Shown: piece by piece, positions 19,801 to 30,100 of the stretch | Position numbering within the stretch: position 1 is the first letter of the stretch | Layout: the number at the start of each line of letters is the position of its first letter | Assembly (NCBI GenBank): GCA_963845445.1 | Contig: CAWJSE010000002.1 | Location: 930,001-994,000 of the forward strand | DNA length: 64,000 bases | Origin: JABDBL01 sp963845445 | Lineage (GTDB): Bacteria > Cyanobacteriota > Vampirovibrionia > Obscuribacterales > Obscuribacteraceae | Direction: 5' to 3' | The notes under the pieces: model-generated | What the model was told of the DNA's origin: nothing | The model's database searches: none | The model's input: only the letters and a program-made list of their open reading frames with translations | Translations under genes and position numbers: made by a program

Positions 19801-22800
19801 AAAGCACCAATTTGATCTTGCAAATTTAGATACTGCTGCCGCAATTGCGCATCATGTAAGTCAGCTACTTGTTCTCTACTTTTTGTATCGTCTACATTGC
19901 GCTGTGCATTCGGACTAAAATCTATTATTCCTTGATTTACCAATTGAACATCTGGCAAATATGCTGGGAAATTATTTCCAGTTCTATTACCTATTTTGTC
20001 TGTATCTCCAGCATTCTGGCTATCTAAACCAGCGTCTTCTATATCATTAACACTAATGTCTTGAGAGGGTATTGACGGCATTGCAAAGGCAACTATATTA
20101 TTTATCGACACTACCGGATTATTAGCAATAGAAGCCGAATTATCATCGGATTGAACTATTTCCATAGATGGCAAAGACGGTTCGCTCACGGGCAAACTCA
20201 CTGTCTGACTGCTCGGAGATTCGCTGGGTTGCCATTGATCGGCTAACTTTTCAGCCTCATCTGCTTTATCTTGCATTTCAGCATGATAATCTACCAATGA
20301 GTCAAAGGCTGATTTTCCGCTTTGCCAGCCGTCTATTATTGCGTTAGCTTCTCCGGCACCAAATTTACCTTGCGCCAACCGAGTAGCAAAAAGATATTCT
20401 CTGCGTTGATAATCTTCTGGGCTTATTTCTTCACCAACTTCGTGAGTCAGGGCAAGTGCAGAATTCAATAGTTGCTCGGCTTGCGCTAATCTATCGCCTC
20501 CTCCTTGCATATATTGCGCCATACCCATTGAGGCTAAAGCCCAAGCAGCCCTTTCTCTTTCAGTCGCATCGGGCGACTTCGCAATTTCTTGAACAGACTT
20601 CTTTGGTGGCAATTGCCGTCTTGCAAATTCTTCTGCTGCTACAAAATCTTCTCTGACAAATAGCTCATTGAAAACATCTCTATTTATTGTCGCTTGATCA
20701 TTGGAATTATTCTGTCCATTGCTATTAATAACAACTTCATAGGCGGAGTCTATCGCCTGTTCGATTTGTGCAAGCCTATTTTGTTCTGCCGCTGCTCTTT
20801 TATTCAGCCAGTCAAGACGATTAGCAATGATCGTTACGGCCTCTTCAAATTTGATTTCCTGATCGGCTTGCTTCATGGCCAAATCAAGATAAGATGAATG
20901 ATCACCTTTCTTCTGTTGTTCTTGCACATGTTGGGCCAAGCGCCTATCTTGCTCTTCTAAGATCGGTGCTTCTTCACGTGCGGCCTGCCAGGCTTTTTGG
21001 AATGTTTGATTAGCTTCGTCAAATTTTCCTTGTTTTAATTGCGCATCTCCCAAAATCGCCAATGTTTGTGTCAGTGAATCAGCTTGAGCAGCAATAGTAA
21101 CTGGAGTAGTTGATCCTGGTTGCACACTTGGTCCATTAGCTGGTTGCAGACTTGCAGGTGATTGAACTGTTGCTACTCTGATCAGTTCAGGTGATTCCAA
21201 AAGTGCTAATCCTCCCTCTTGCACTACTCCTTGTTGTTTCAGCTCAGTCTTGGCTATATCCACAATTAATATTTTGCCATCGGATCCTGCTGCCTTTTTC
21301 GCCAACTCCAGACCGCTTTCATTGAACACTACAACTTGACCGGTTGAAGCCTGGTCTCTATTTACCAAACTTTGCAATTCTTGCAATATCTCTATCCCTA
21401 CTTTCTCTCCATTCTTAACTAGCTTTTGTAATTGCTCCAGTCTTGTTTTTTCTCCTACATTTAGCGGTGTTACTGCTAATCGTTTTTGCAAGCCTTCTAA
21501 TTCAGCGGTCTCCTGTGGCGATGCTTCGCCTCTTGTCTCATAAGTTTCTAGTTGAGCTAAGCGTGTTCTTTCTGTACTATCTAACGGTGCTTGATTGAGC
21601 TCCGCTTCTCCTGGCTGTTGCACATAGTAAAATCTTTGATAGCCCATTGGCACCGATGTCTGGTCAGGCACTGGCTTCTTACCATTGTCTACAATTGCTG
21701 TTACTGCTGGGTCTGGATTTGTTACTTCATCTGCCGGCTTTGGTCCTTGTCCATCACGTCCATTGTTACTTGTTTGCACAGCAAATGCCAATTGTGTCCC
21801 TGAAAATCCTGATTGTTGCTTCCTTATTTGCTGTGATTGAGTCAAACTCGAGTCTTGGATTGCTTGTCTTACTCGCCTTAAATGTTCTTTCTGTGCCGCT
21901 ACCATCTCCTGGCGGTTCTGCACTTTCCCCATGAAATGACTTCCTACTGCACTTGCAGGTAAAAAAGAACTCCATGCTCCTTTCTCTACCATTCTTCTCA
22001 TCAAATCGAGCGTGTTCCAATTATTGCCTTTGGCTTCTCTCAATTCTTTGGTGGCATCTGCCCATGCTCCAGTAGTACCATCGCCTAAATTGCTTGCTAT
22101 ACTTTCTACCAACTTGGCTGCAAAGCCGTGCTGAGCCATTTTAGCGGTAACTAATGAGCCAAATCTATCCCCAAGAAATTCTGTCGCTGTATTTGTCAGC
22201 AGTCCTTCAAGTGTAATAGCTTCGCCCGTCCGTATATTTCCTGCTACTGAGTAAAGTACACTTCCCTTTCCTGCTGTGCCCAATTCTCTTGCTATTTCTA
22301 CTGCTTTAAAAGCTACCCTTCTTGTTAATGATGCTCCTTTTGCTAATTCTTCTAGCGCGCCTCCTCCTCCGAGATTTGCCAGCCCTTCAATTCCTCCTGA
22401 CACGGTATTAGTCAAAAATTGTTCTGTTGTGGTGTTTTTGTTATACCTAACTGCTGCTGATGTTCCTCCTCCCATGACGCTGGCTGTCACCATCTTTCCT
22501 ATTGGTGTATTCAGCAGCTTGGCCGTTTGTAGCAACAGTCTGCCTCCCGTTCCCATGGTCGCTAGTCTGGCGCTGCCGGCTATTAATCCTACTCCGCCTG
22601 TCCCTAGTGTTACTGCAGTTTGTATTGCGGCCATTTCTAAGCCTGATTGTATATCTGACTTTAATTGGCTTCCTTGCACTGATAGCATACTAGTGGTATC
22701 TGCGAATATTCGGGAGGAATTGCTCAATATTTGTGCGTAGGTTAAGTTCTGATTTAATCTAGAATTATCTAGTTTATCGGTAGTAAACGCGCTAAATATG

Positions 22801-25760
22801 CTTTCTACCTTTTCGTTAAATCTCTTTTGAGCGGTCTCTATTGAATGCACACCTTCGCTTAATTGTCTGCTTCTGCCGTCTGATACCCATTCACTTACTG
22901 CCAATATCACAGCATTAGTGGTGTTGTCGTAATTATCTCGACTCGCTTTGGCCTTCTCTAACTGGTCATTTACCTGTTTCTTAAATTCGTCCACATACAG
23001 CAGTCCACCTGCTTGATGGCCGTGGTTCTCAGTCGCCTGTCCCGGTCCCAACCCTACGAATCTATGTTGCTTCTTATCATTTCCAATCGTTATATCGAGT
23101 AATACTCTATTTGCTCTGTTTAGGTCTGTATAGCGCTTAATCGGTTCATCTGGATCATTTATATTTGCTGTTTCAAATTCCAATACATATCCTGGTTTAA
23201 ATTTCCCTACTTTCTTGCCGTCTAATTCCAAATTACCGTTTCTAATGGTGTAAACATCATTTCCAACCCTTACTCGTCCATTTACTGTGTTGGCTATTAC
23301 CTCCGTATCTATTTTTGGTTTTTCTATTATGGTGCGTGACTCGCCTGTCTCTCTTAATTTTGGACAAATTATTTTTGAGGCACCGTTGCGAATGAATTCT
23401 TTATCTTCTTGTTCATATGCTCCGTACTTTATACGAGACACCAAAGTATCCAGCTTATCTTTGTAAACTCCTCTATAGCTTGCCTCTGCGTACTTACCTG
23501 CTGTTGCTGCATTTTCATTTTCTGGATCAGCATTAGCAGCTCTTAAAGCCTCTCCGGCTGCTTCGGCTCCTTTCTTCATCAAATCGGCACGGTCAAATAC
23601 ACCTTCTGGCAGCGATACCAGTTCTACTGTTCTTTTACCGCCAGGTTTTTGTTGATCTTTTACTTCGAGATTCCAGTATGATCTTTGCAAAATGGGATCT
23701 GTTATTTCTATCAACTTGCCAGGATGTGTTTCGATTCCCAGCTTTCCATCTTCTGTGCGCTTTAATTTACCTTGATATTTATCATTTTGGTCGTAGAGCT
23801 TGCCGTTTCTTACCTCATATCTCGTTACGGGTCTATTGTTGCTGAGGGGTTCGCCTGTGGAGCTTGGGGCTTCTGGATGATTTGCTTTCCATTTTTTATA
23901 ATTTTCTGATGCAAACCATTTAGCGCTAGCTTCGGCATCGGCTTTTGCTTTTTCATGATCGATGGCAATTATGTGCCCATTGACTGTGGTTAAATCATCC
24001 GGTAATTTTCCCAATCGGCTTGCTCTTTGATCTATTTGTGCTAATTTTCCCATTTGTGCGGTTCGCGTTTCGTTAAAGAGACTTTGAATTCTCACCAAGT
24101 TGCCGGAATTCAAATTTCCCTTGTAAATATCGGCTATTAAGTCCTCATTTTCCTTACTACTTTCTAGAATTTTATTTTGTGCTTCGATTTCTTTTTTTGC
24201 ATCTGGAGATACCAGGTGAGAGACGCCCAGAACAATGCCGGTGTAGAATGAGGCAACTGGAGAAATTGCTATTGCCACTTTGGTTTTTGTATCGACGTTA
24301 GCATCTTTTTGCTGCTGTAAGATGGAACTTATTTTGTTTGATGCTGCTTCTTGATGGCTTTTAATCTCGTTTGACAGACACGATGTTTGCAAGTATCCTT
24401 GTCCTTCCACATATTTGCCATCAGCTTGCCGTTCTGATCCAAGGCATATTGCTCCATTTGTTGCTGCTTCCAGCCCGGTTGCACCGTGTTGACGGGTGGT
24501 AAAGACACTGTATTGCAGGGTAGCTGGCAGTACGGACTCCATGTGCTTCATATCTTCTAAGCTGCTAATTACCGGTAGTTGTTTATCATTCTGCCCTCGC
24601 TCTTTCCTCAGTACTTGTCCATCTTCTGCTAATGTCCCATCTCCATTAAATTTAGGCGGTGTAAAATACCCGCATAAATTATCTTGTGCATCAAATACCA
24701 TGCCTAAGCGTATATTGTAATTTTCGTATTCGGGTTGTCCTTGTCCGGGGTTCTTTGGCACCATCCATGTACCTGAATGTGTATCGGATCCGATAGTAAA
24801 GGTAATGGGATAATCCTTACCCTCTCTATTGGCGGCCTTGCCTACAAATGTTAGACCTTCTCCTAAAGCAACGTTTATATCTACAACTTCAGCGCCCGTT
24901 CCCCTCACTTGATCATCTTTTTTCCCGACAGTCCTTCTCTCCATCGGCAAGTCTAATTTGTTCTGCTCGTCTAGCTGTCCTAGTAAATTCCCTTTCAGAT
25001 CAAAAACATTGCCAGTTACACACCGATATTTCGGCTGATTCTGCCGGTCGAAAAATGTACCGGACCAGCTTCTATTCCCTTTGGCTTTGTCTTTATCTTC
25101 AGGTTTATACTCACGGACTATGTCCCCACCGGAGCGATCTTCACTGTGAAAACAAGCATCTGCTGTTGTTTTAATATCTAACTTTGCATCGACATTAAAC
25201 TTTTGCTGCCCTTCTTTGTTGAAAGCTACTTGCCCTTTAGAATCCATGCCGCCTAAAATTTTGCCGTCCTCACCTATAAGAGAACCATATTTAACCTGCG
25301 CCTGGTGCAGATTTCCCACTTTATCGCGGAAAACCAATGTGCCAAACATGCTGAGACGCTCCGTCAATGCCTTAAATAGTCCCTCTTCTCCGTCACTTTT
25401 CTGCGGCTCCGCCTTGTCCTTTTTAGCGTCGCTCGTCTTACTTTCAGCTTTGCCGTCTTTTGCTGCTCCAGTCTTTGCTTTATCGCCTTCTGGTTTACCG
25501 CTTTCCGCTTTATCGCCCTCGGTTTTACTTGCATCAGTCTTGCCAGCTTTAGTCTTGCTCCCCTCGGCTTTGCCAGTTTGAGTCTTGGCAGACGAAGCAG
25601 GCCCTTCTGTGGTATTTCTCACTTCTTCAAGACATTTGGCGCGAGTTTGCGCATCGGCCTCATCAGGCTTTGGCTTTTCAGCTTGCGCTGGCGGTCCATC
25701 GCCATTTGGCCTCTGCGGAGGCTTTTTTTGTTGTTGCTCGTCGGATATTTCGCCGCCCAT
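16845..25760 (-). CDS. G1 N-terminal part: 2,971-residue Gln-rich multidomain protein
   Basis: The N-terminus has EQQQKKPPQRPNGDG, shared with G2, then a Lys/Glu/Ala/Thr-rich linker to about residue 125. Beta-rich repeats with G...DG.ilG patterns reminiscent of DUF3659 follow (GSLIGEDGKILGG, GNVFDLKGNLLGQL; about 155-400 and again 650-900). Next come a Gly/Ala-rich hydrophobic region (about 1040-1210), helical and TPR-like segments (about 1555-1620), an 18-residue Gln run (18273-18326), and helical domains. A final alpha/beta segment (KLHIIVENAADLAKLQ...) distantly recalls the N-terminal lyase-type domain of class III lanthipeptide synthetases. That last match is tentative. There is no classical signal peptide and no clear Shine-Dalgarno site. 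Function unknown. Confidence 0.8.
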   Translation of the reverse strand: MGGEISDEQQQKKPPQRPNGDGPPAQAEKPKPDEADAQTRAKCLEEVRNTTEGPASSAKTQTGKAEGSKTKAGKTDASKTEGDKAESGKPEGDKAKTGAAKDGKAESKTSDAKKDKAEPQKSDGEEGLFKALTERLSMFGTLVFRDKVGNLHQAQVKYGSLIGEDGKILGGMDSKGQVAFNKEGQQKFNVDAKLDIKTTADACFHSEDRSGGDIVREYKPEDKDKAKGNRSWSGTFFDRQNQPKYRCVTGNVFDLKGNLLGQLDEQNKLDLPMERRTVGKKDDQVRGTGAEVVDINVALGEGLTFVGKAANREGKDYPITFTIGSDTHSGTWMVPKNPGQGQPEYENYNIRLGMVFDAQDNLCGYFTPPKFNGDGTLAEDGQVLRKERGQNDKQLPVISSLEDMKHMESVLPATLQYSVFTTRQHGATGLEAATNGAICLGSERQADGKYVEGQGYLQTSCLSNEIKSHQEAASNKISSILQQQKDANVDTKTKVAIAISPVASFYTGIVLGVSHLVSPDAKKEIEAQNKILESSKENEDLIADIYKGNLNSGNLVRIQSLFNETRTAQMGKLAQIDQRASRLGKLPDDLTTVNGHIIAIDHEKAKADAEASAKWFASENYKKWKANHPEAPSSTGEPLSNNRPVTRYEVRNGKLYDQNDKYQGKLKRTEDGKLGIETHPGKLIEITDPILQRSYWNLEVKDQQKPGGKRTVELVSLPEGVFDRADLMKKGAEAAGEALRAANADPENENAATAGKYAEASYRGVYKDKLDTLVSRIKYGAYEQEDKEFIRNGASKIICPKLRETGESRTIIEKPKIDTEVIANTVNGRVRVGNDVYTIRNGNLELDGKKVGKFKPGYVLEFETANINDPDEPIKRYTDLNRANRVLLDITIGNDKKQHRFVGLGPGQATENHGHQAGGLLYVDEFKKQVNDQLEKAKASRDNYDNTTNAVILAVSEWVSDGRSRQLSEGVHSIETAQKRFNEKVESIFSAFTTDKLDNSRLNQNLTYAQILSNSSRIFADTTSMLSVQGSQLKSDIQSGLEMAAIQTAVTLGTGGVGLIAGSARLATMGTGGRLLLQTAKLLNTPIGKMVTASVMGGGTSAAVRYNKNTTTEQFLTNTVSGGIEGLANLGGGGALEELAKGASLTRRVAFKAVEIARELGTAGKGSVLYSVAGNIRTGEAITLEGLLTNTATEFLGDRFGSLVTAKMAQHGFAAKLVESIASNLGDGTTGAWADATKELREAKGNNWNTLDLMRRMVEKGAWSSFLPASAVGSHFMGKVQNRQEMVAAQKEHLRRVRQAIQDSSLTQSQQIRKQQSGFSGTQLAFAVQTSNNGRDGQGPKPADEVTNPDPAVTAIVDNGKKPVPDQTSVPMGYQRFYYVQQPGEAELNQAPLDSTERTRLAQLETYETRGEASPQETAELEGLQKRLAVTPLNVGEKTRLEQLQKLVKNGEKVGIEILQELQSLVNRDQASTGQVVVFNESGLELAKKAAGSDGKILIVDIAKTELKQQGVVQEGGLALLESPELIRVATVQSPASLQPANGPSVQPGSTTPVTIAAQADSLTQTLAILGDAQLKQGKFDEANQTFQKAWQAAREEAPILEEQDRRLAQHVQEQQKKGDHSSYLDLAMKQADQEIKFEEAVTIIANRLDWLNKRAAAEQNRLAQIEQAIDSAYEVVINSNGQNNSNDQATINRDVFNELFVREDFVAAEEFARRQLPPKKSVQEIAKSPDATERERAAWALASMGMAQYMQGGGDRLAQAEQLLNSALALTHEVGEEISPEDYQRREYLFATRLAQGKFGAGEANAIIDGWQSGKSAFDSLVDYHAEMQDKADEAEKLADQWQPSESPSSQTVSLPVSEPSLPSMEIVQSDDNSASIANNPVVSINNIVAFAMPSIPSQDISVNDIEDAGLDSQNAGDTDKIGNRTGNNFPAYLPDVQLVNQGIIDFSPNAQRNVDDTKSREQVADLHDAQLRQQYLNLQDQIGALQTTVDRMQTGNTQEALRMLMINQGLMARLAAINNDLVREMERRQALNQKKLNAPTQRFNSENRQTDRRVEEEFDKELHSLLSAAQAEAINEQELMRGKFKERETEIPNPLIAQLASMSPPPTQQSVSNIPGASTVNTAAVNTNTSNQSTTQTQRQGGQDATRAREVAPPGFTSSIRSDITNNLTSALAQFQPGADMHMQGEQQQQQQKQNQAQAQAQEQQQRQSTPQLRLYPTQQENQVSPADFASESEEVNSLQAAEALRRGELTGETKDSLIQKLSETVLNSRVLNHKCLADRKLIARGLQRCKDRELMPVWNTIDQLIELKGADKVLALAEQNNEMQGLIKQYQFIQADLIKRLAGWNDNEMAENILVAFLNEWAKTNDTEYSAALLELDSQITVLQTASEFLQTGHIVEAKQQIASVSNWQGTLGSLLTQELVTAVGHQSETDSQLARTTYVEIFDALIGVARTVASNQRESLLEQFDELGVDRPNPQQQQQQQQQQQQQQQQQQPPQQKHGPKSLSAADEDQGHEQSEPANDDSHHDAPIPKAKANAGADFIVTQPSLSEDGGGNGASNMNNIASVSGSAPEQQQSKLPYRHVGEEDDTALQNQAAPPSDIDKMPEEEEYTLTPEQIAALSPREFKQRLEKLRGNIPQLIAWTINAPDRESAFKALDILQDLRGSEEGGHSEEEIIDIIAKSKSHAALEAIQLIENEDTYRELMQQRLRSGEIAGLCREGRVIANEIGAVMSVANDKDVYQLLEATVGNPKIQLAIFASILAQRKGKWLYSDFSQELRLEALERFIKIKPPGYKDQLTDLTKGEDEEFAMLASSELDSDRKIYTKQLDENTVVRIVSADRKHTYTVNDQSYELETRGGGTWCYPAKPTGSDTGPVKLHIIVENAADLAKLQAVLIPFLMKQEGFIWKTIDLISGVEMGSRSDIVAGIGKGQLAKGFTIGAKDADMALRLRDELDQVILNNGLALTSCTL
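18273..18326 (-). repeat. Run of 18 glutamine codons in G1
   Basis: CAA/CAG codons are mixed, so the tract is conserved at protein level rather than being a simple trinucleotide slippage product. It is flanked by Pro residues and separates two helical regions of the G1 protein. Confidence 0.85.
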
Positions 25761-25825
25761 TTTTAATACTTTTTTGCTAGTAAAGCCATGAAAAACTTAC
25801 AGGCACAACCAAGATGACATTTATC

Positions 25826-25970
25826 ATTTCAAATAAATGTCTTGCGAGTAATTCAGGCTAGAGTTGAGTAGAAGAGAGAGCAGAAGTGAAGTCAAGTAAT
25901 TCTATTAAAGGGCTTTGTTGTGAGATTTTTGTGGTATCTCCTTCTATAGAGATTAAATCTGCCAGATTCC
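25826..25970 (-). promoter_or_regulatory. Conserved upstream region of G1 (blocks A and B)
   Basis: Block A (25826-25846, 66 bases upstream of the start) and block B (25942-25970, 182 bases upstream) match the region before G2 at 18 of 21 and 27 of 29 positions, with similar spacing. Block B contains the inverted repeat AGATT-A-AATCT, a further AGATTCC, and on the minus strand a possible -10 box TATAGA, without a good -35. This suggests a promoter controlled by a shared activator. The rest of 25761-26049 holds nothing I recognise. Confidence 0.65.
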
Positions 25971-26049
25971 GTACTAGTCTTATTTTTCCCAGTCTAAGAA
26001 GTCAACCAAAGCGTATAAATAGTGTTGGATTTAGAACAATTTATTCTTT

Positions 26050-27057
26050 CTAAACACTAGCAGCTGCCATGGCCGCAAATAATTCACTGGAGGGCACAGC
26101 AAGTTGGCCTAAATGATTAGATGCTTCTCCTAATTGACTAATAAATTCCACCAACATTTGCCCAGTTTCGTTATCCCAACGAACGGACTGAATATTTATG
26201 ATACGCCCCGCAACATTCCCCTCTATTTGATCAAAAGGCCAATTAGGCATCCAGACCTGGAGAAGAGCCGGAAATACTTGTTGCTCTTTCATGTCCTGAA
26301 GAATTATATCAAGAGCGATCAAATTGTCTGCCTGTAGATAATCATCGCCGGCAGGCGAACCGGGACCAACAATTGCAAAACCTGTCTCATTGGTGCCAGC
26401 AATTGCATTATGTATTTTGATCAAATCTGCAATAGAAAGTTTGCGACTATTAGCAATAATTTCAGTATGGAGAGTGCCATCGCTAGCCAAAGAATATTTA
26501 GCAAGTTGTTCTTGATCGCCACCCTGCGGCTTCACATACATAAGAACATCTCTCGGTCCCATATGTAAAGATGGATTTTCTGCCCAAGCAATGTTTATAG
26601 CTATAAGTTCGCAGATCTGCCCTACCCAAGTACGTTTACCATCAATTTTAATATCGGTGAGCTTGTCTATATCAAGCTTACTTGCTAGCGCTGCTTGAGC
26701 CTCAGTATTAGGCTCTAGTGCTCCCGGCACATGGGTTAAATCAACAACCGTACCATCTGCGGTTGTATATTTACCTTTAGTCGCAACATCTGCTATTAAT
26801 TGTGCCAATTTATGTGCTTGACGGACAAATATCCGGTTCTCTATTGTTGCCACATTGCCAGTAGGACTATGACCTTGCTCAATTTTTTCCGGATAAAGTG
26901 CTTGGTGTAAGACTTGCTCAGCAAGCCGTAATCGCTGATCAAGCCTAAGTGGTGACTCAATACCACCCTGCATCAGTCGACTGACATGATGATAAGTAAG
27001 AGCCAGATCTTTTTCCGATAATTGAATTTCCTTTGCACGAAGCTCAAATTGACTCAC
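26050..27057 (-). CDS. G2 C-terminal fragment, helical and alpha/beta domain of unknown function
   Basis: This 335-residue frame (apparent GTG start) is open upstream through LRLSRLTDRKFLDLYQKQRF and joins the FHA-containing fragment if one A is added at the A6/A4 runs encoded by 27128-27138. It is therefore the C-terminus of giant gene G2. It contains a helical segment (RLRLAEQVLHQALYPEKI) and a larger alpha/beta part with VGQICELIAINIAWAENP and QVWMPNWPFDQIEG. No signal peptide, membrane segment or catalytic motif is recognised. No terminator is obvious before the G1 promoter region. Confidence 0.7.
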   Translation of the reverse strand: MSQFELRAKEIQLSEKDLALTYHHVSRLMQGGIESPLRLDQRLRLAEQVLHQALYPEKIEQGHSPTGNVATIENRIFVRQAHKLAQLIADVATKGKYTTADGTVVDLTHVPGALEPNTEAQAALASKLDIDKLTDIKIDGKRTWVGQICELIAINIAWAENPSLHMGPRDVLMYVKPQGGDQEQLAKYSLASDGTLHTEIIANSRKLSIADLIKIHNAIAGTNETGFAIVGPGSPAGDDYLQADNLIALDIILQDMKEQQVFPALLQVWMPNWPFDQIEGNVAGRIINIQSVRWDNETGQMLVEFISQLGEASNHLGQLAVPSSELFAAMAAASV

Positions 27058-27107
27058 AAGCCAGTCAAAACGTTGTTTTTGATAAAGATCTAAAAATTTA
27101 CGATCCG

Positions 27108-30100
27108 TTAAACGACTGAGACGGAGCTTTTCTTTTTTAGGTTAGCTTGAATATAATCAATTCGTCCGTTGGGTAAATGGGTTTCTATGCAACCATCTAG
27201 GCGAGTCACTGAATCGGGCTGACCTTCCCGCCTTTGGCGCAACGAACCATCAAATTCTACAAAAATATCCCCAGCAATACGGGTCTCTCCTCCTAGAGGA
27301 TTTCTAAATATCCAAGTATTCTCAGTCGACTTTTCTAAGCTCTCGCCACCTGAATATTTAACTGATTTCAGCTTGCCATTTTCATAAACATAGTCTCTCT
27401 CTGGACCATCAAGCTCTTTAACACTCGTTATTATTCCTTCCGGATTGCGACGCACTTTTATACCTGTACCATCGGCAAAACTCGTTGAACCATCCTCATT
27501 TTGCAATACTGCACCGTCCGGCCGACGATACAATATGCGACCATTGGCCAACAAGTCTCCTTTACTTTGCATCAACTTCAATTCAGGACCATCCCTCCTA
27601 CCCAATCGTATTTGATCTGAAGGATAGATTTTTATGGCTCTATTAGCTGGTATGCGCCCGAAATTTTTCTCTCCGAAATGCTTTACATACGTACCGTTAG
27701 TGGAGTGATCTGTAAAATAGAAACTTTTCTCCTCATTGTCAAAACGAAGCGTCCCATGCTCCTTCGATACCAATTGATTTACAACAGTGGCTACAAAATT
27801 TCTTAAATTGGCTCTTCCAACTTTTACTTCGCCACTATAAAGATTCAAGGGCACACCATTAAAGAAAGCCTGATTATCTACTATCAGAGTCTTATCTATA
27901 GGTACTAGTTTCAGCTTCGAACCATTTCTGCTGCCCAAACGTATTTCGTCTTGCGGACCCACCACAACTTCAATGCCAGGCTTTAGTATAATAAAGTCGG
28001 GACTTTCAGCAAACTTTATATATGTACCATTACTAGAATGGTCTTCACAAAGAAATTTTCCGCGCTCCGCATCATAGCGAATGGTGACATGCACCTTAGA
28101 TACAGCTTCATCAGTAATTTGTAGCAAGCCATCATGACTCTCTCCTCTGCCAATAGAAATCCGCCCATCGCGTAGAGGAATTAATTGATCATTAACCAAA
28201 ATTTGTATATCGTCCGCCTTACTGAACTGCTTGGGCAATTTTTCTGTAATCTTAACCACGATTCCGGGTTTGCCGCGCAATAGAATCTCATCTCCCTTAT
28301 CGACGGCAATCTCAGCTCCTCTCTGAACGTCAACCCAACTATCGGAGTCTTTACGTTTGATGGCACTACCATTACTGGAATTGGTATCCTTATAGAACAT
28401 TTTTTCACTTTCATGGTCCCATCTGAGCAAGCCATGCTTAGAAGAAACAAATTCATCTGTCGTTATCAAACTACCATCAGCCGCGACCGCAGAACGTCCT
28501 AGTTGTAGCCAACCGTCTTTAAGAAGAATAAGTTTTCCATCAGCTTCAATGCTGATACGTTCAATCTTGCTTATTGGTGCTTGTTGCAGATAACGATAGT
28601 TTATGCAACGCCACTCAGGCATGGATGCAATTTTTATTCTGTCCTTTTCTGGCACAGAATAGGCTTCAAAAACTTGTCCCTGTGCATTCCGATAATGACT
28701 TATGTCGGAAGATTCCACTTTATGACAAAATTCAATTTGCTGATAATCACGTTGCAATTCTCCTCTTGTAATTTCGCGCTGAATACGAGTCATATTTTTG
28801 CCTTGCATCTTTATTAGCGCTTCGCCAATATTTGGCTCGTATCCCTCCAAACGGAAACGTTGCCCATCGTATATGATATGACTTCCGAGCAAAGGTTGTT
28901 CAATATCGCTAAAGGCAAGTCCGACTGTTTTCCTATTAATTGCTTCCTGACTTATAGGATCAATTTTTTCAGGCTGCATTGTTTTTTTAGAATTGGGCAG
29001 CAATTCTGAGCTTTCTCTGGCTGACTCTGGTATTGGGTTACTGGGCTGGTTGAATATGGCTTCAGCGCGACGTCCGGCAATTTGTCCTTCTGCTTCCTGC
29101 GGACTATAAAAATAATCATCAGATTGTTGCTCCAGATTTATGTTGATCTGCCGCAATCTCTCAATGAGAGCGATGCGCATCTGCAACTTTGCTTCTGCAA
29201 GCCAAATACTATCAATATTGCCTTGCGCTTCGGTAAATCTGCGCACCACCTGCAGTATTGCTTGAGGAATATCCTCACCAAAAAGATCCCGCAATAGCTG
29301 ATCACCGATCTCCGGTAGAGAAAGTTCCTCTAAGAAAGCCGTAAAATCACTAGCCAGCTGACGATGCAAAACATCACTGATAAATCTAAATTCCACCTCT
29401 AGCCGGTTCATTATTACTTTTGGATTCTTTTTGCTCGTCGCAATAAAGCTATCTGCTCTTTGTCTCTCCTCTTTGCTCAGTTCAATGCTATGATTATGTT
29501 CTCTATTTTGAATTATCCTCTCAGCCCAAGCAGGCTCAAGGGCTTTGCCGGTCAAATCTTTGTATTTGGCTTGGACTTTCGCAAGCTGTTGCTGCCGTTC
29601 CTCACTCACTTGACTTAGAACGTTATTAGCTAAAACATCATCTCTTATTGCGCTAACCATGAGAGCATCTTGTTCAGCATGCACCAGCTCATGATATATA
29701 CTGCCAGCCATACTACTGAACACATTCAATTGATCCAATTTGTTCACGGATATTGTGCCCGTACCTAAACTATAATCGCCCTCAGCATTGAATCCTCGAC
29801 TAAATTCTATAAATACAGAGGGTATTTTGCAGGACTCAGTAATAGTATCAAGAGTTTGTTGCAATGCCCCCTGCAACGGTCTGATCTTGGTATCGTACAG
29901 GTCCAATAACTCCCTCAACTGCTTCATTCTTTGAGCATATTTTGTATCCCGCGCCGCCAACCCTTCGCGAGCCAGTCCCCAGGCCTCATGGTCATCAATA
30001 TTCGTTTGCTCAAGCTTAATTCTCTCCCACTCTTTGTCAATGGATTTGATCACCTCATCCCGCATTTGTTTCAACATCTCGTGAAGCCCGCTAAGCTCGA

